Notes under the pieces: generated by a model
The model's database searches: none
What the model was told of the DNA's origin: nothing
Seen by the model: the letters and a program-made list of their open reading frames with translations, nothing else
Shown: positions 53,423-64,000 of the stretch, one piece after another
Layout of the letters: every line of letters begins with the position of its first letter
Position numbering within the stretch: the first letter of the stretch is position 1
NCBI RefSeq assembly: GCF_002090095.1
Contig: NZ_BBRJ01000002.1
Span: forward strand, 857,265 to 921,264
Origin: Demequina sp. NBRC 110053
GTDB lineage: Bacteria; Actinomycetota; Actinomycetes; Actinomycetales; Demequinaceae
Length of the DNA stretch: 64,000 nucleotides
Direction of reading: 5' to 3'
Program-made: the position numbers and the translations under genes

Positions 53423-55932
53423 CAGATGCCTCCCTTGACGGTCACGAGCGTGCCGGGCTCGACGCCCAGCTCCTGCGCGACCCAGGAACCGGGCGACTTG
53501 GCGGGCACCCAGACCACGCCGTCGGCCATCTCGGTGACGACCACGGGCAGCTCGATCGCTCCCTTGGCAGCGCCGGTGATCGTGACCACGCCGTCCTTGA
53601 CGCCGATGCGCTCGGCCGTGTGCGCCGACAGGCGGGCGACGGCGGTGCGTCCCGTTCCGGCGAGGTAGGGCTCGCCGTCCTGCAGGGCTCCCTCGTCGAC
53701 GAGCATGTGCCACGACGCGAGGATCAGCTGGTCTCCCGTGGCCGGCGCGGGCTTGGCCGCCTTGACGGTCGGCGCCTTCATGCGCTGCCCCTTAGGCGCG
53801 GCACCCAGCACCGCGAGCTGCTCGTTGACGTCCGCGACCGTGCCGACCTTCAGGTCGACGCCGAGCTCGCGGCCCAGGAAGTCGAGCGCGCGGTGGTCGG
53901 AGATCGCCTCGGTGCGGATCGCGGTGGCGAAGCCGCGCAGCCGGCCCTCCCAGTTGACGAAGGTGCCAGGCTTCTCGAACGTGGGCGCCACGGGCAGGAC
54001 CACGTCGGCGTGCTCAGACACCTCGGTGCGTCGCACCTCGAGCGACACCACGAAGTCGGTCGCCGTGAGCGCAGCGCGCAGGTCCGCCGTGAGGTCGGAC
54101 GGCGTCACGCCGCCGACGACCAGTCCGGAGAGCTCGCCCGCCGCGGCGGCCGCGATGATGCCGGCGGCGTCGCGACCCGCGGCCTCGGGGAGCGAACCGA
54201 CGGACCAGGCCTGCGCGACGGCGTCGCGCGCGGCCTCCGAGGCAGCGTCGCGCCCGCCGGGCAGCAGGCCCGGCAGCGCGCCGGCCTCAGCCGCGCCGCG
54301 CTCTCCCGCGCGACGCGGGATCCACGCGAGGCGGGCGCCGGTGCGCTTGGCCAGGCGCAGTGCCTCGGCCAGCGCACCCGGGACCGTGGCGAGCCGCTCG
54401 CCAAGGATGACGACGGCGCCGTCCTCCGAGAGCGCATCGGCCGTGTCCGTGCCCGCCTTGACCGCGGCGAGCGCTCCCGCCTCGCCTCCGGGGGCCGTCT
54501 GGATGAGACTCGCGGAGAGCTTCTCGGCGCCGCGCGACAGGAAAGGCGCGACGGTCAGGACGCTCTGTCGGCCCACGGACTTGCGCAGGCGCAGGAAGAC
54601 CACGCCGCCCTCGTCCTCGGGCTCGAAGCCGACGAGCAGGACGGTCGGCGCCTTCTCGAGGTCGCCGAAGGTGACGCCCAGCCCGGTGCCGGCGACCGAC
54701 GAGCCCAGGAACGCCTGCTCCTCGTCGGAGGCGCCGCGGGTGCGGGCGTCGACGTCGTTCGTGCCGAGCGCCACGCGAGCGAACTTCTGATAGGCGTAGG
54801 CGTCCTCGAGCGTGACCCTGCCGCCGGGCAGCACGCCCACGCCCTTCGCCTTCCTGTCGGCGGGGGTGCCGGTGCGGCCGGCCGCAGCGCGCAGGCCCGC
54901 TGCCGCGCGCGCGATCGCATCGGGCCAGGAGGCCTCATGGAGCTCGCCGTCCTCGCCGCGCACGAGCGGGCGCTCGAGGCGGTCGGAGAGGTTCTGCCAT
55001 GCGAACGCGAAGCGGTCCTTATCGGTGATCCACTCCTCATTGACGACTGGGTCGTTGTCGGACAGGCGACGCAGGACCTTGCCGCGACGGTGATCGGTGC
55101 GGATGGCGGCGCCGGACGAGTCGTGCTCCGAGATGCCAGGGCTCGACACGAGGTCGAAGGGGCGGGATCGGAACCGGTACGCGGCGCTCGTGAGCGCGCC
55201 GACCGGGCAGATCTGGACCGTGTTGCCCGAGTAGTAGGAGGAGAAGGCCTTGCCGGACTCGTCCTCGGCGGCGACGCCGATGGGCTCGTAGCCGTCGAAG
55301 TCGAGCACATCCTCGTCGAACGTGCCGATCTGCTGCATCGCGCCGCGGTTCTGCAGGTCGATGAAGGCATCGCCCGCGATCTCCTTCGAGAACCGGGTGC
55401 AGCGCTGGCACAGGACGCAGCGCTCGCGATCGAGCAGGATCTCCGAGCTCAGCGCGAGCGGCTTCTCGAACACGCGCTTGACGTCGATGAAGCGCGACTC
55501 CGCGTGACCGTGGCTCATCGCCTGGTTCTGAAGCGGGCACTCGCCGCCCTTGTCGCACACCGGGCAGTCGAGCGGGTGGTTGATGAGCAGCAGCTCCATC
55601 ACGCCCTCCTGAGCCTTCTTGGCCTCATCGGAGGTGTTCTGGGTGTTGACGATCATGCCGTCCATCGCCGTCATCGTGCAGGACGCCTGCGGCTTGGGGA
55701 ACGGCCTGACGTTGCCCTCGCGGTCGGGGGCGGCCACGTCGACCAGGCACTGGCGGCACGCGCCGGCCGGCTTCAGCAGAGGGTGGTCGCAGAAGCGCGG
55801 GATGTTGATGCCCACCTGCTCGGCGGCGCGGATGATGAGCGTGCCCTTCGGGACGGTCACCTCGGTGCCGTCGATGGTGAGCGTGACGGTCTCGACGACC
55901 TCGGCTGTCGCCTTGTCTGCGGTCGAGGTCAT
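53422..55932 (-). CDS. nuoG: NADH-quinone oxidoreductase subunit G
   Basis: An 836-residue iron-sulfur subunit. The N-terminal 2Fe-2S domain has [15 protein letters not shown] and a fourth Cys in ASCTMT. The next cluster motif is [15 protein letters not shown], followed by [14 protein letters not shown] and CPVGAL. A molybdopterin-oxidoreductase-like domain without cofactor follows, ending VTVKGGI. The ATG at 55932 ([12 protein letters not shown]) overlaps the nuoF stop by 4 nt. Confidence 0.95.
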   Translation of the reverse strand: MTSTADKATAEVVETVTLTIDGTEVTVPKGTLIIRAAEQVGINIPRFCDHPLLKPAGACRQCLVDVAAPDREGNVRPFPKPQASCTMTAMDGMIVNTQNTSDEAKKAQEGVMELLLINHPLDCPVCDKGGECPLQNQAMSHGHAESRFIDVKRVFEKPLALSSEILLDRERCVLCQRCTRFSKEIAGDAFIDLQNRGAMQQIGTFDEDVLDFDGYEPIGVAAEDESGKAFSSYYSGNTVQICPVGALTSAAYRFRSRPFDLVSSPGISEHDSSGAAIRTDHRRGKVLRRLSDNDPVVNEEWITDKDRFAFAWQNLSDRLERPLVRGEDGELHEASWPDAIARAAAGLRAAAGRTGTPADRKAKGVGVLPGGRVTLEDAYAYQKFARVALGTNDVDARTRGASDEEQAFLGSSVAGTGLGVTFGDLEKAPTVLLVGFEPEDEGGVVFLRLRKSVGRQSVLTVAPFLSRGAEKLSASLIQTAPGGEAGALAAVKAGTDTADALSEDGAVVILGERLATVPGALAEALRLAKRTGARLAWIPRRAGERGAAEAGALPGLLPGGRDAASEAARDAVAQAWSVGSLPEAAGRDAAGIIAAAAAGELSGLVVGGVTPSDLTADLRAALTATDFVVSLEVRRTEVSEHADVVLPVAPTFEKPGTFVNWEGRLRGFATAIRTEAISDHRALDFLGRELGVDLKVGTVADVNEQLAVLGAAPKGQRMKAPTVKAAKPAPATGDQLILASWHMLVDEGALQDGEPYLAGTGRTAVARLSAHTAERIGVKDGVVTITGAAKGAIELPVVVTEMADGVVWVPAKSPGSWVAQELGVEPGTLVTVKGGI

Positions 55933-57254
55933 GCGTGCGCCTCCTCGGTCGCCTCGGAAGTCTCGTAGTCGAAGAGTGCGGACTCCGCACGGTCGAACGG
56001 GCATCGCCCCTCCGTCACGTGCTGCTCGTACTCCTCGCGGAACAGCGTGACGGAGCTCGTGATGGAGCTGGTCGCGCCGTCGCCGAGCGCGCAGAACGAG
56101 CGCCCGAGGATCGAGTCACAGGTGTCGAGCAGCTGCTGGATGTCAGCTTCCGTGCCGTGGCCGTGCTCGAGGCGCTCGAGGATCTGGTCGAGCCAGAACG
56201 TGCCCTCGCGGCAGGGGGTGCACTTGCCGCACGACTCGTGCTTGTAGAACTCGGTCCAGCGGGACACGGCCCGCACCACGCAGGTGGTCTCGTCGAAGAT
56301 CTGCAGCGCGCGCGTGCCGAGCATCGAGCCCGCGGCGCCCACCGACTCGTAGTCGAGGGGGGTGTCGAGGTGCTCGTCGGTGAACAGCGGGGTCGAGGAC
56401 CCGCCGGGCGTCCAGAACTTCAGCTGCTTGCCGCCGCGCATCCCGCCCGCCATGTCGATGAGCTCGCGCAGCGTGATGCCCAGCGGCGCCTCGTACTGAC
56501 CGGGGCGCTCGATGTGGCCCGAGAGGGAGAACAGTCCCATGCCCTTGGAGCGCTCGGTGCCCATCGAGGTGAACCACTCCACCCCCTTGTCGATGATCGC
56601 CGGGACCGACGAGATCGACTCGACGTTGTTCACGACCGTGGGGCGGGCATACAGGCCCTCGACGGCGGGGAACGGGGGCTTCAGACGCGGCTGGCCGCGC
56701 CGTCCCTCGAGCGAGTCGAGCAGCGCGGTCTCCTCGCCGCAGATGTAGGCGCCGGCGCCAGCGTGGACCGTCACGTCCAGGTCGTAGCCACTGCCGTGGA
56801 TGTCCTTGCCCAGGTGGCCCGCCTCGTACGCCTCGCGCACGGCCTGCAGCAGACGGCGGTAGACGTGGACCACCTCTCCGCGCACGTAGATGAAGGCATG
56901 GTTGCAGCCGATGGCGTACGACGTGATGGCGACGCCCTCGACCAGGACGTGCGGCGCGGACAGCATGGTCGGGATGTCCTTGCACGTGCCGGGCTCGGAC
57001 TCGTCGGCGTTGACCACGAGGTAGCGCGGCTTGCCGTCGTCTGGCGGCAGGAAGCCCCACTTCATGCCCGTGGGGAAGCCGGCGCCACCGCGGCCTCGCA
57101 GGCCCGAGTCCTTGACTGCCTGGACGATGTCGGCAGGGGCGAGACCGAGGGCCTTCTTGAGGGCGCCGTAGCCGCCCGCGTTCTCATAGGTGCCCAGCTT
57201 CCAGGACTGCTCCGCGTCCCAGGTGGCGCTCAGCACCGGCGTCAGGTCAGTCAC
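55929..57254 (-). CDS. nuoF: NADH-quinone oxidoreductase subunit F
   Basis: The 441-residue NADH-oxidising subunit with FMN and cluster N3. The NADH/FMN site is [17 protein letters not shown] and [11 protein letters not shown], then [19 protein letters not shown]. The 4Fe-4S motif is [12 protein letters not shown] with a fourth Cys near DTCDSILG or SFCALGD. It overlaps nuoE by 4 nt. Confidence 0.96.
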   Translation of the reverse strand: MTDLTPVLSATWDAEQSWKLGTYENAGGYGALKKALGLAPADIVQAVKDSGLRGRGGAGFPTGMKWGFLPPDDGKPRYLVVNADESEPGTCKDIPTMLSAPHVLVEGVAITSYAIGCNHAFIYVRGEVVHVYRRLLQAVREAYEAGHLGKDIHGSGYDLDVTVHAGAGAYICGEETALLDSLEGRRGQPRLKPPFPAVEGLYARPTVVNNVESISSVPAIIDKGVEWFTSMGTERSKGMGLFSLSGHIERPGQYEAPLGITLRELIDMAGGMRGGKQLKFWTPGGSSTPLFTDEHLDTPLDYESVGAAGSMLGTRALQIFDETTCVVRAVSRWTEFYKHESCGKCTPCREGTFWLDQILERLEHGHGTEADIQQLLDTCDSILGRSFCALGDGATSSITSSVTLFREEYEQHVTEGRCPFDRAESALFDYETSEATEEAHA

Positions 57255-57904
57255 TTGGATGCCTCCCAGCCCTGCTCGCGGGCGATCGTGAGCCCCACGA
57301 CCGTGGGCTCCCCGATGCCCTGGTCCTCATCGGCGCGGCCGTCCTCGAAGCCCGCGAGCACCCGCGAGACCTCCTTGAACGAAGCGACCTTGGCGGGCCC
57401 GCGGGTGGGCTTCACGTCGCGGCCTTCGAGGATGTCGTCGACCACGCGCAGCGCCCGGTCGGGCGTCATGTTGTCGAAGAACTCCCAGTTGACCATCATC
57501 ACCGGCGCGTAGTCGCACGCGGCGTTGCACTCGAGGCGCTCGAGGGTGATCTTGCCGTCCGCCGTGGTCTCGTCGTGCCCCACGCCGCAGTGCTCGGAGA
57601 CCTGGCGCCAGATCTCGTCGCCGCCCATGATCGCGCACAGCGTGTTGGTGCACACCCCCACCTGGTACTCGCCGTTGGGACGGCGCTTGTACTGCGTGTA
57701 GAACGTCGCGACGGCGCTCACCTCGGCGCTCGTCAGCTCCACCTGGCGCGCGCAGAAGGCGATGCCGTCGGGGCTCACGTAGCCGTCGACCGACTGCACG
57801 AGGTGCAGCAGCGGAAGCAGGGCGGAGCGCTTGACGGGGTAGCGGGCGATGATCTCGGCCGCGTCCGACTCGAGCTGTGCCAGCGCGTCTGCGTCGTAGG
57901 TCAT
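57251..57904 (-). CDS. nuoE: NADH-quinone oxidoreductase subunit E
   Basis: A 217-residue thioredoxin-like subunit with 2Fe-2S cluster N1a. The ligands are VCTNTLC and [10 protein letters not shown]. Helical N-terminus [22 protein letters not shown]-terminal extension of about 50 residues includes [20 protein letters not shown], as in other actinobacterial NuoE. The ATG at 57904 overlaps the nuoD stop by 4 nt. Confidence 0.95.
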   Translation of the reverse strand: MTYDADALAQLESDAAEIIARYPVKRSALLPLLHLVQSVDGYVSPDGIAFCARQVELTSAEVSAVATFYTQYKRRPNGEYQVGVCTNTLCAIMGGDEIWRQVSEHCGVGHDETTADGKITLERLECNAACDYAPVMMVNWEFFDNMTPDRALRVVDDILEGRDVKPTRGPAKVASFKEVSRVLAGFEDGRADEDQGIGEPTVVGLTIAREQGWEASK

Positions 57905-59244
57905 CGGTCGACGCCTCCCAGGACCATGTCGATCGACGCGATGGCGACCACGACGTCGGCGACCTGGCCGCCCTCGCACATGATGCCCAGCGCCTGCAGG
58001 TTGTTGAAGCCGGGGTCGCGGAAGTGCGCGCGCCATGGCTTGGTGCCGCCGTCGGAGACCAGGTGGACGCCGAGCAGGCCCTTCGGGCCCTCGATCGCCT
58101 GGTAGACCTGGCCGGCGGGGACGTCGAAACCCTCGGTCACCAGCTTGAAGTGGTGGATGAGCGCCTCCATGGACTCGCCCATGATGTGGCGGATGTGGTC
58201 CAGCGAGTTGCCCTGGCCGTCAGGACCGAGCGCGAGCTGCGCCGGCCACGCGATCTTCTTGTCGGCGACCATGACAGGGCCGTCGCCCAGCTGCTCGAGC
58301 CGGTCCGTGCACTGCTCGACGATCTTGAGCGACTCGTAGCACTCCTCCATGCGCAGCACCATGCGCGACCAGGCGTCCTGGTCGGTGCTGGTGGGGATCT
58401 GGAAGTCGTAGGTCTCGTAGCCGCAGTACGGCTCGGACTTGCGCAGGTCGTACGGCAGCCCGGTGGCGCGCAGCATGGGGCCGGTGATGCCCAGCGCCAT
58501 GCACGCGGACAGGTTGAGCTCGGCGACGTTCTTGAGGCGCAGCTGCAGGATGGGGTTCTTGAGCTGCAGCGCCACCAGCTCGTCGAGCTTGGCCCTGACC
58601 TTGGGGATCATCGCGCGCAGCTGCGCGATCCCGTCCTCCGGCAGGCCTTGCGAGACGCCGCCTGGGCGGATGTAGTTGTTGTTGGTGCGCAGGCCGGTGA
58701 TCGCCTCGATGACGCGGAACGTCTCCTCACGGCCCACGAAGGCCGTGGTCATGATGGTGGTGGCGCCCAGCTCGTTGCCGCCGGTGCCGACCGCGACCAG
58801 GTGAGAGCCGATGCGCGTGAGCTCCGCCATCAGGACGCGGAGGACGGAGGCGCGCTCGGGGATGTCATCCGTGATGCCCAGCAGCTTCTCGATGCCCAGG
58901 CAGTAGACGAGCTCCTGGCTCATCGAGGCCACGTAGTCCATGCGGGTGCAGAACGTGACGCCCTGCGTCCACGTCCGGTACTCCATGTTCTTCTCGATGC
59001 CTGTGTGCAGGTAGCCGATGCCGGCGCGGGTCTCCGTGACGGTCTCGCCCTCGATCTCGAGCATCACGCGCAGCACGCCGTGGGTGGACGGGTGCTGCGG
59101 GCCCATGTTGACGACGATGCGCTGCTGGCCCAGGCGCTTGGCCTCGTCGACGACCTCGGTCCAGTCGCCGCCGTAGACGGTGTACTCGGGTGCGTCGGGG
59201 TCCTCGACGAAGGCCCCGGTCGCGTGCGCGGTCTGGGTGCTCAT
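57901..59244 (-). CDS. nuoD: NADH-quinone oxidoreductase subunit D
   Basis: A 447-residue 49-kDa-type subunit lining the quinone site. Conserved parts are [20 protein letters not shown], the [16 protein letters not shown] stretch (quinone-site His) and a C-terminal DIVLGGVDR-like [11 protein letters not shown]. The ATG at 59244 ([10 protein letters not shown]) overlaps the nuoC stop by 4 nt; the longer frame upstream covers nuoC in another frame. Confidence 0.96.
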   Translation of the reverse strand: MSTQTAHATGAFVEDPDAPEYTVYGGDWTEVVDEAKRLGQQRIVVNMGPQHPSTHGVLRVMLEIEGETVTETRAGIGYLHTGIEKNMEYRTWTQGVTFCTRMDYVASMSQELVYCLGIEKLLGITDDIPERASVLRVLMAELTRIGSHLVAVGTGGNELGATTIMTTAFVGREETFRVIEAITGLRTNNNYIRPGGVSQGLPEDGIAQLRAMIPKVRAKLDELVALQLKNPILQLRLKNVAELNLSACMALGITGPMLRATGLPYDLRKSEPYCGYETYDFQIPTSTDQDAWSRMVLRMEECYESLKIVEQCTDRLEQLGDGPVMVADKKIAWPAQLALGPDGQGNSLDHIRHIMGESMEALIHHFKLVTEGFDVPAGQVYQAIEGPKGLLGVHLVSDGGTKPWRAHFRDPGFNNLQALGIMCEGGQVADVVVAIASIDMVLGGVDR

Positions 59245-59951
59245 CGGTACTGCCTCCGCTCGTCGGGCGAGGGGATCTCCGCGCCCTTGTACTCGACGGG
59301 GATGCCGCCGAGCGGATAGTCCTTGCGCTGCGGGTGGCCCACCCAGTCGTCCGGCATCTCGATGCGCGCGAGCGAGGGGTGGCCATCGAACACGATGCCG
59401 AAGAAGTCCCACGTCTCGCGCTCGTGCCAGTTGTTCATGGGGTAGACGGAGGTCACCGAGGGGATGCGCGCGTCGCCGTCGGCGACGGCGACCTCGAGCC
59501 GCAGGCGGCGGTTGTGGGTGATCGACTGCAGCGGGTACACCGCGTGCAGCTCTCGGCCGGTGTCCGCGGGGTAGTGCACGCCTGACACGCCCAGGCACAT
59601 CTCGAAGCGCAGATCCTGGTCGTCACGCAGGTGCTGGCAGACGGCGACCAGGTGCTCGCGCGCGATGTACAGGGTGAGCTCGCCGCGGTCGACGACCACA
59701 TACTCGATCGCGTCGTCGGCAGCGTCGCCCAGCAGTTCGGTGAGGATGTCCACCACCCCGTCGAACCATTCGCCGTAGGGGCGCTCGGAGGCGCCGGGCA
59801 TGTGCACGCGATCGACCAGGCCGTCGTAGCCGGAGGTGTCGCCGCGCGCACCGAAGGCGCCCTCGCGGACGTTGATGAGGGTGAGCGGCTGACGGCCCTC
59901 CGACGACGGGGCCGCCGGCACGCCTGCCTGGATGTCGCTTCCGTCGGTCAC
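59241..59951 (-). CDS. nuoC: NADH-quinone oxidoreductase subunit C
   Basis: A 236-residue 30-kDa-type subunit from a GTG at 59951. The family signature is [19 protein letters not shown], continuing [20 protein letters not shown]. The first 55 residues are a low-complexity extension before [10 protein letters not shown]. The start overlaps the nuoB stop by 4 nt. Confidence 0.94.
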   Translation of the reverse strand: MTDGSDIQAGVPAAPSSEGRQPLTLINVREGAFGARGDTSGYDGLVDRVHMPGASERPYGEWFDGVVDILTELLGDAADDAIEYVVVDRGELTLYIAREHLVAVCQHLRDDQDLRFEMCLGVSGVHYPADTGRELHAVYPLQSITHNRRLRLEVAVADGDARIPSVTSVYPMNNWHERETWDFFGIVFDGHPSLARIEMPDDWVGHPQRKDYPLGGIPVEYKGAEIPSPDERRQYR

Positions 59952-60499
59952 CGCAGCAGCCCCTTCATGTCCGAGGTGGGCGTCGCCTCGAGTGCGGCGC
60001 GCTCGGCCGCGGCGGCGATCTCGCGGCGGTTGGCGCCCATGGGGCGGTCCCGCACCTGCTGCTGGAGCTCGAGGAGCGCGTGCAGCAGCATCTCGGGACG
60101 CGGCGGGCAGCCAGGGAGGTAGATGTCCACAGGGACGACGTGGTCGACGCCCTGCACGATCGCGTAATTGTTGAACATGCCGCCCGAGGATGCGCACACG
60201 CCCATCGAGATGACCCACTTGGGCTCGGCCATCTGGTCGTAGACCTGGCGCACGATGGGCGCCATCTTGTTCGACACGCGGCCGGCCACGATCATCATGT
60301 CGGCCTGCCGCGGCGAGCCGCGGAAGACCTCGGAGCCCAGGCGGGAGATGTCGAACCGCGGCGTGCCGGTGGCCATCATCTCGATCGCGCAGCACGCGAG
60401 GCCGAACGTCGCGGGCCACAGCGATCCTGCTCGCATGTAGCCCACGAACTTCTCGACCGTGCCGAGCATGAACGGAGGTGCGCTCTCTTCAATACCCAT
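59948..60499 (-). CDS. nuoB: NADH-quinone oxidoreductase subunit B
   Basis: A 183-residue subunit holding cluster N2, the last electron carrier before quinone. Ligands are the adjacent cysteines in [14 protein letters not shown], the Cys in [13 protein letters not shown] and that in [10 protein letters not shown]. The C-terminus after the fold is a short Ala/Arg-rich helix. It is 6 bp from nuoA. Confidence 0.96.
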   Translation of the reverse strand: MGIEESAPPFMLGTVEKFVGYMRAGSLWPATFGLACCAIEMMATGTPRFDISRLGSEVFRGSPRQADMMIVAGRVSNKMAPIVRQVYDQMAEPKWVISMGVCASSGGMFNNYAIVQGVDHVVPVDIYLPGCPPRPEMLLHALLELQQQVRDRPMGANRREIAAAAERAALEATPTSDMKGLLR

Positions 60500-60505
60500 G
60501 TCTGA

Positions 60506-60868
60506 TCAGTCCCACTCGAATCCGCCGCGGCGCCACTCGTACACGAAGGGGATCGTGATGAGGGCGAGGAAGGTCATGGTCGCGATGAGCCCGAACCATC
60601 CGAGGGCATCGTGCGCGATGGCCCAGGGGTAGAGGAACACGACCTCGATGTCGAAGATGATGAAGGTCATCGCGACCAGGTAGTACTTGATCGGGATGCG
60701 CCCGCCGCCGATGGCGCCCGGGGTGGGCTGCAGGCCGGACTCGTACTTGTCGATCTTGGCCGAGTTGTAGCGCTTGGGCCCGCCGACGAGCGAGCTCACC
60801 ACCAGGCCGGCGACGGCCATGGCGGCGGCGACGCACACCATCACCACGATCGGCACGTACGGATTCAC
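60506..60868 (-). CDS. nuoA: NADH-quinone oxidoreductase subunit A
   Basis: A 120-residue three-helix subunit at the junction of the two arms. It shows NSAKIDKYESGLQPTPGAIG and PIKYYLVAMTFIIFDIEVVF, then YEWRRGGFEWD. The GTG at 60868 is the first nuo start; the nuo promoter should lie in the 64 bp before it or upstream of menJ (stop at 60933). Confidence 0.94.
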   Translation of the reverse strand: MNPYVPIVVMVCVAAAMAVAGLVVSSLVGGPKRYNSAKIDKYESGLQPTPGAIGGGRIPIKYYLVAMTFIIFDIEVVFLYPWAIAHDALGWFGLIATMTFLALITIPFVYEWRRGGFEWD

Positions 60869-60932
60869 TGGATCGCTCCCACGGTTGTCATCTTGCTGAT
60901 CGTCATCTCGTTGCTGGCCAGCCTCTCGCAGC

Positions 60933-62216
60933 TCAGGCGGCAGGCGCCAGTCGGGTGAGGCTCGACATCAAGCGGTCGGCCCAGTCGCCGCCGCGCGGCT
61001 CGTAGACGTCTGCCAAGAGTTTATGCGTGAATTGCATGACCAAGGGCCGCGGCAGCCCGTAGCGCGTGCAAGCCTTCATCACGGCCGGCCGAGAGATGAG
61101 CTGCGCGAACACCCGGCCCAAGCTGAAGTAGCCGCCCAGGTCCTCCTTCATGCGCGTCGCGTACGCCGCGAGGGCGGCCTCCTTCGCGGCGTCGGTGCGG
61201 GCCTCTCGCCATGCCACGGCCTGCTCGGCCGCGCGGCGAGCCGCTTGCATCGCGTAGGCGATGCCCTCGCCGTTGAAGGGGTTGACCATGCCGCCCGAGT
61301 CGCCGATCAGCATCATGCCGGGCACGTAGTGCGGCTGGCGGTTGAAGGCCATCGGGATGGCCGCGCCCTGCACCTTGGACACGGGCGCATCGGCATCGAA
61401 GCCCCATCCCTCGGTGCCGTGACGGACCCAGTTGTCGAACAGTGCCCGGTGGTCGAGCCTCGAGGGAGCGCCATCCGGGCTCAGGGTCCCGAGGCCGACG
61501 TTGGCCGTGCCATCGCCGAGCGGGAAGATCCATCCGTACCCGGGAAGCAGGTCCGACCTCTCTGGCTCGCCGCTCCAGATGGTCAGGTGGCCCTCCATCC
61601 ACTCCTCGTCGTGGCGGGCGGTCTCGAAGTACGTGCGCACCGCGACGCCCATGGGCCGCTTGTCCATCTTCTCGATGCCCAGGCCGAGCGCGATGCGCGC
61701 GCTCACGCCGTCCGCGGCGATGACGAGCGGCGCCGAGCAGGTGACCTCGTCCCCCGTCTTGCGGCCCTTGTCGTCGGTCGCTCGCGCGGTGACTCCGGTG
61801 ACGCGGCCCGTCCGCTCGTCGCGCACCGCGCCGGTGACGAACCAGCCCTCCCGCACGTCCGCGCCGGCCGCGCGCGCATGCTCGGCGAGGCGGTGGTCGA
61901 AGCTCGCACGCGGCAGCGAGAGGCCGTAGCTGGGGAACGAGTCCTGCTCGTGCCACGGGAACTCCAGGCGGTGCCCGCCCCCCACCATGCGCAGGCCCCA
62001 GTTGGGGATCCAGCCCTCATCGCGCGGCGTCGGCAGGCCGATGAGCTCCAGCTCTCGAACCGCGCGCGGCGTGAGCCCGTCGCCGCAGACCTTCTCGCGT
62101 GGGAAGAAGGACTTCTCCAGGGCGATGACATCGAAGCCTTCGCTCGCGAGGTAGCGAGCGGCCGCCGCGCCGCCGGGGCCGGCGCCCACGACGATGACAT
62201 CGGCGGTGTTTTTCAC
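60933..62216 (-). CDS. menJ: Geranylgeranyl reductase family flavoprotein, probable menaquinone reductase
   Basis: A 427-residue FAD enzyme. FAD site VGAGPGGAAAARYL, then FPREKVCGDGLTPRAV (family cysteine region), and GDSGGMVNPFNGEGIAYAMQ. In mycobacteria MenJ saturates one isoprene unit of the menaquinone tail. The position next to nuo and the prenyl synthase supports that role here. GTG start at 62216. Confidence 0.87.
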   Translation of the reverse strand: MKNTADVIVVGAGPGGAAAARYLASEGFDVIALEKSFFPREKVCGDGLTPRAVRELELIGLPTPRDEGWIPNWGLRMVGGGHRLEFPWHEQDSFPSYGLSLPRASFDHRLAEHARAAGADVREGWFVTGAVRDERTGRVTGVTARATDDKGRKTGDEVTCSAPLVIAADGVSARIALGLGIEKMDKRPMGVAVRTYFETARHDEEWMEGHLTIWSGEPERSDLLPGYGWIFPLGDGTANVGLGTLSPDGAPSRLDHRALFDNWVRHGTEGWGFDADAPVSKVQGAAIPMAFNRQPHYVPGMMLIGDSGGMVNPFNGEGIAYAMQAARRAAEQAVAWREARTDAAKEAALAAYATRMKEDLGGYFSLGRVFAQLISRPAVMKACTRYGLPRPLVMQFTHKLLADVYEPRGGDWADRLMSSLTRLAPAA

Positions 62217-62405
62217 GCCCCAAGCCTAATCGTTGTGAGCGAGTGGTCACGAACGCGTCCACGGCCGCTGTGCACGCAGAACAGGTCACTCCGCGGATGC
62301 GTGAATGGCCGCGCTGGCCCCCGCCGCATGGCGCCACCTCGCGCCGGCATGGGTCAGCGCATGGAGAGGTCCGGACCCGATCCGGCGACCGCCTACGCTC
62401 GAGGC

Positions 62406-63668
62406 ATGAGCATCGGAGCCACCTGGGCCGGCACCCACACGTTCGCGGCGGCACGCCTGATCGAGGCCACGAGCATCGATGAGCTGCAGGAGGCCGTCGC
62501 GACGACCGACGGCCCCGTCCGAGCGCTCGGCACGCGCCACAGCTTCAACGACCTCGCCGACTCCCCCGGCACGCTCATCACCGTCACAAGCATCCCTGCG
62601 GACCCGGCGCTCGACGTCGGCAACCGCACGGTGACGGTCGGAGCCGGCGCCCGCTATGGCGATCTCGCGGTGTGGCTCGAGGCGCAGGGCTGGGCTCTGC
62701 ACAACATGGGCTCGCTGCCGCACATCTCGATCGGCGGCGCGATCGCGACCGGCACGCACGGATCGGGGGTGACGAACGGCTGCCTCTCGGACGCGGTCGC
62801 GGCAGTCGAGTACGTGGATGCGGGCGGCCAGCTGCGCTCCGTGCGCCGCGGCGACGAGGGCTTCGAGGGGCTCGTCGTCGGGCTCGGCGCGTACGGCATC
62901 ACCGTGCGCGTCACCCTCGACGTGCAGCCCACCTTCCTGGTGCGCCAGGACGTCTACCGCGACCTGCCGTGGAACACGCTGCTGGAGGACCTGCCGGGAG
63001 TGATGGGCGCCGGCTACTCGGTGAGCGCCTTCACGATGTGGGCGGAGGACACCGTGCAGCAGGTGTGGCGCAAGTCGCGCATCGGCATGGGCGACACGCC
63101 CCAGCCATCGTGGCTCGGCGCGCGCTTCGAGCGTCCCGACGAGTCCGGCCTCGTCGACGTGCCGCCGGCGAATCTCACCGTGAAGGGCGGCGCCGCGGGC
63201 CCCTGGCTCGAGCGCCTGCCGCACTTCCGGCTCGACTCCACGCCATCGAACGGCGACGAGATCCAGACCGAGTACTTCGTGGCGCTGTCCGACGGCGCGG
63301 AGGCCCTGCGCGCAGTGCGCTCCCTCGCCGATGACATCTCCCCGCACCTCCTCGTGACGGAGCTCCGCACGGTCGCCGCAGACGGGTTGTGGCTGTCCGG
63401 GGCCCACGGCCGCGACACCCTCGCGATCCACTTCACATGGCGCAACTCCCCGGCAGCCGTCGCCGCGCTCACCCCGAGGATCGAGGCCGCGCTCGCGCCG
63501 TTCGGCGCGCGCCCCCACTGGGGCAAGGTCCACTCCATGACGGCCGATGCGGTGGCTGAGGTCACGCCCCGTCTCGCCGATGCTCAGGAGCAGTTCGAGG
63601 CGCTCGACCCGGATGGCAGGTTCGCCAACGATCACCTGCGTCGGCTCGGGCTGCGGACGCCCCGATAG
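62406..63668 (+). CDS. FAD-dependent alditol oxidase
   Basis: A 420-residue VAO-type flavoprotein close in length and sequence style to Streptomyces AldO, which oxidises xylitol and sorbitol with O2. GTRHSFNDLA holds H45, matching the His that binds FAD covalently; the PP-loop is ASLPHISIGGAIATGTHGSG-like (SLPHISIGGAIATGTHGSG). The C-terminal RPHWGKVH is typical. The ATG at 62406 is divergent from menJ by 189 bp, in which I see no clear promoter. Substrate is inferred by family. Confidence 0.87.
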   Translation: MSIGATWAGTHTFAAARLIEATSIDELQEAVATTDGPVRALGTRHSFNDLADSPGTLITVTSIPADPALDVGNRTVTVGAGARYGDLAVWLEAQGWALHNMGSLPHISIGGAIATGTHGSGVTNGCLSDAVAAVEYVDAGGQLRSVRRGDEGFEGLVVGLGAYGITVRVTLDVQPTFLVRQDVYRDLPWNTLLEDLPGVMGAGYSVSAFTMWAEDTVQQVWRKSRIGMGDTPQPSWLGARFERPDESGLVDVPPANLTVKGGAAGPWLERLPHFRLDSTPSNGDEIQTEYFVALSDGAEALRAVRSLADDISPHLLVTELRTVAADGLWLSGAHGRDTLAIHFTWRNSPAAVAALTPRIEAALAPFGARPHWGKVHSMTADAVAEVTPRLADAQEQFEALDPDGRFANDHLRRLGLRTPR

Positions 63669-63695
63669 GAGGGGTGTTCGCGCGTCGCGCGACCG

Positions 63696-64000
63696 CTACC
63701 AGCCGGCGTGCCCCTGACACGCCTGCCCCAGGAGGTACATTCCGCGCTCGCGATCCGAGAAGGCGGCCCACACCCGCGCGCCGTCGCCGGCCTCTGCGGC
63801 GGCGCGGATCTCGCGCAGCGTCTGCACGCCGTGCCGTGTCCAGCCGTCGGCTGCGGCGGGCATCTGCGCGGGCCGCGCCGACTCGTTGGCCAGCAGCTCG
63901 TCCACGATCGTGACGATCTCCGCGCCCTTGCCGGGATCGGACTGGATGTCGAAGGCGGCGGCCATCAGCTTCACGGTCGGATCCTTGGCAGCCGCGCAGT
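63696..64000 (-). CDS. Unknown protein, 5' end outside the window
   Basis: The frame is open to the window edge: the visible part ends QGHAGW and begins CAAKDPTVKLMAAAFDIQ. It is mostly helical in look, with DGARVWAAFSDRERGMYLLG near the end. The edge Cys followed by small residues could be a lipobox, but no signal can be seen. I do not recognise the family. A GTG at 63974 is in frame but is unlikely to be the true start, as the frame continues without stop. Confidence 0.55.
   Translation of the reverse strand, partial: CAAAKDPTVKLMAAAFDIQSDPGKGAEIVTIVDELLANESARPAQMPAAADGWTRHGVQTLREIRAAAEAGDGARVWAAFSDRERGMYLLGQACQGHAGW

Overview
The window is about 70% GC, and its gene content and order point to a Gram-positive actinobacterium. 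The pointers are an aspartate aminotransferase next to secE-nusG-rplK-rplA, a NusG with a long acidic N-terminus, rpmG near a HadA/HadB dehydratase pair and murB, a 14-gene nuo operon between menJ and a polyprenyl diphosphate synthase, FprA-type ferredoxin reductase, a SigE-type ECF factor, and many GTG starts with 4-nt ATGA/GTGA overlaps. No rRNA is present, so I cannot name a genus; a member of Micrococcales (Demequina or Cellulomonas relatives) would fit.

Layout. 1-5.8 kb: a partial glycosyltransferase-like gene, the L1/L11/NusG/SecE/tRNA-Trp unit, an AbiEi-DUF559 protein and an aminotransferase. 5.9-16.1 kb: an ABC-2 exporter, an unusual Trp-rich exported protein with an OmpR-type two-component system, then a NarL-type two-component system with a MacB-like ABC/FtsX pair. 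16.2-22.5 kb: murB, an MFS/LacI pair, HadB/HadA, an exported EEP-family hydrolase, rpmG, tRNA-Met and tRNA-Thr. 22.5-32.6 kb: a YcaQ-type glycosylase, a sugar MFS carrier, tRNA-Tyr, YajQ, PoxB, HtpX, FprA and a phospholipase D-like protein. 32.6-35.4 kb: a polycysteine leader peptide followed by cysI-cysH. 35.6-40.1 kb: an overlapping three-gene operon encoding a cellulose-synthase-like GT2, an HlyD-type protein and a GH81 beta-1,3-glucanase lipoprotein. 40.3-44.1 kb: RarD, an ECF sigma factor with a membrane partner, and an O-methyltransferase. 44.2-62.2 kb: polyprenyl synthase, nuoN through nuoA and menJ. 62.4-64 kb: an alditol oxidase and a truncated unknown gene.

How the genes work together. 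PoxB, Nuo, MenJ and the prenyl synthase form a menaquinone-linked respiratory set. FprA could supply reduced ferredoxin to the siroheme sulfite reductase, whose operon looks cysteine-attenuated. The GT2-HlyD-GH81 operon reads as a synthase-dependent exopolysaccharide machine whose bundled hydrolase suggests a beta-1,3-glucan (curdlan-like) product; this is the best candidate for a little-described system here.

Two repeat signals are not explained by the genes. The nonamer GCCGATGCG occurs about 34 times counting both strands, with 11 copies in the small noncoding fraction and an inverted pair forming a terminator. A tandem palindromic repeat of two 28-bp units recurs at 32.5 and 44.1 kb, with a decayed relative at 16.2 kb. 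No CRISPR array, insertion sequence, integrase or prophage gene was seen.
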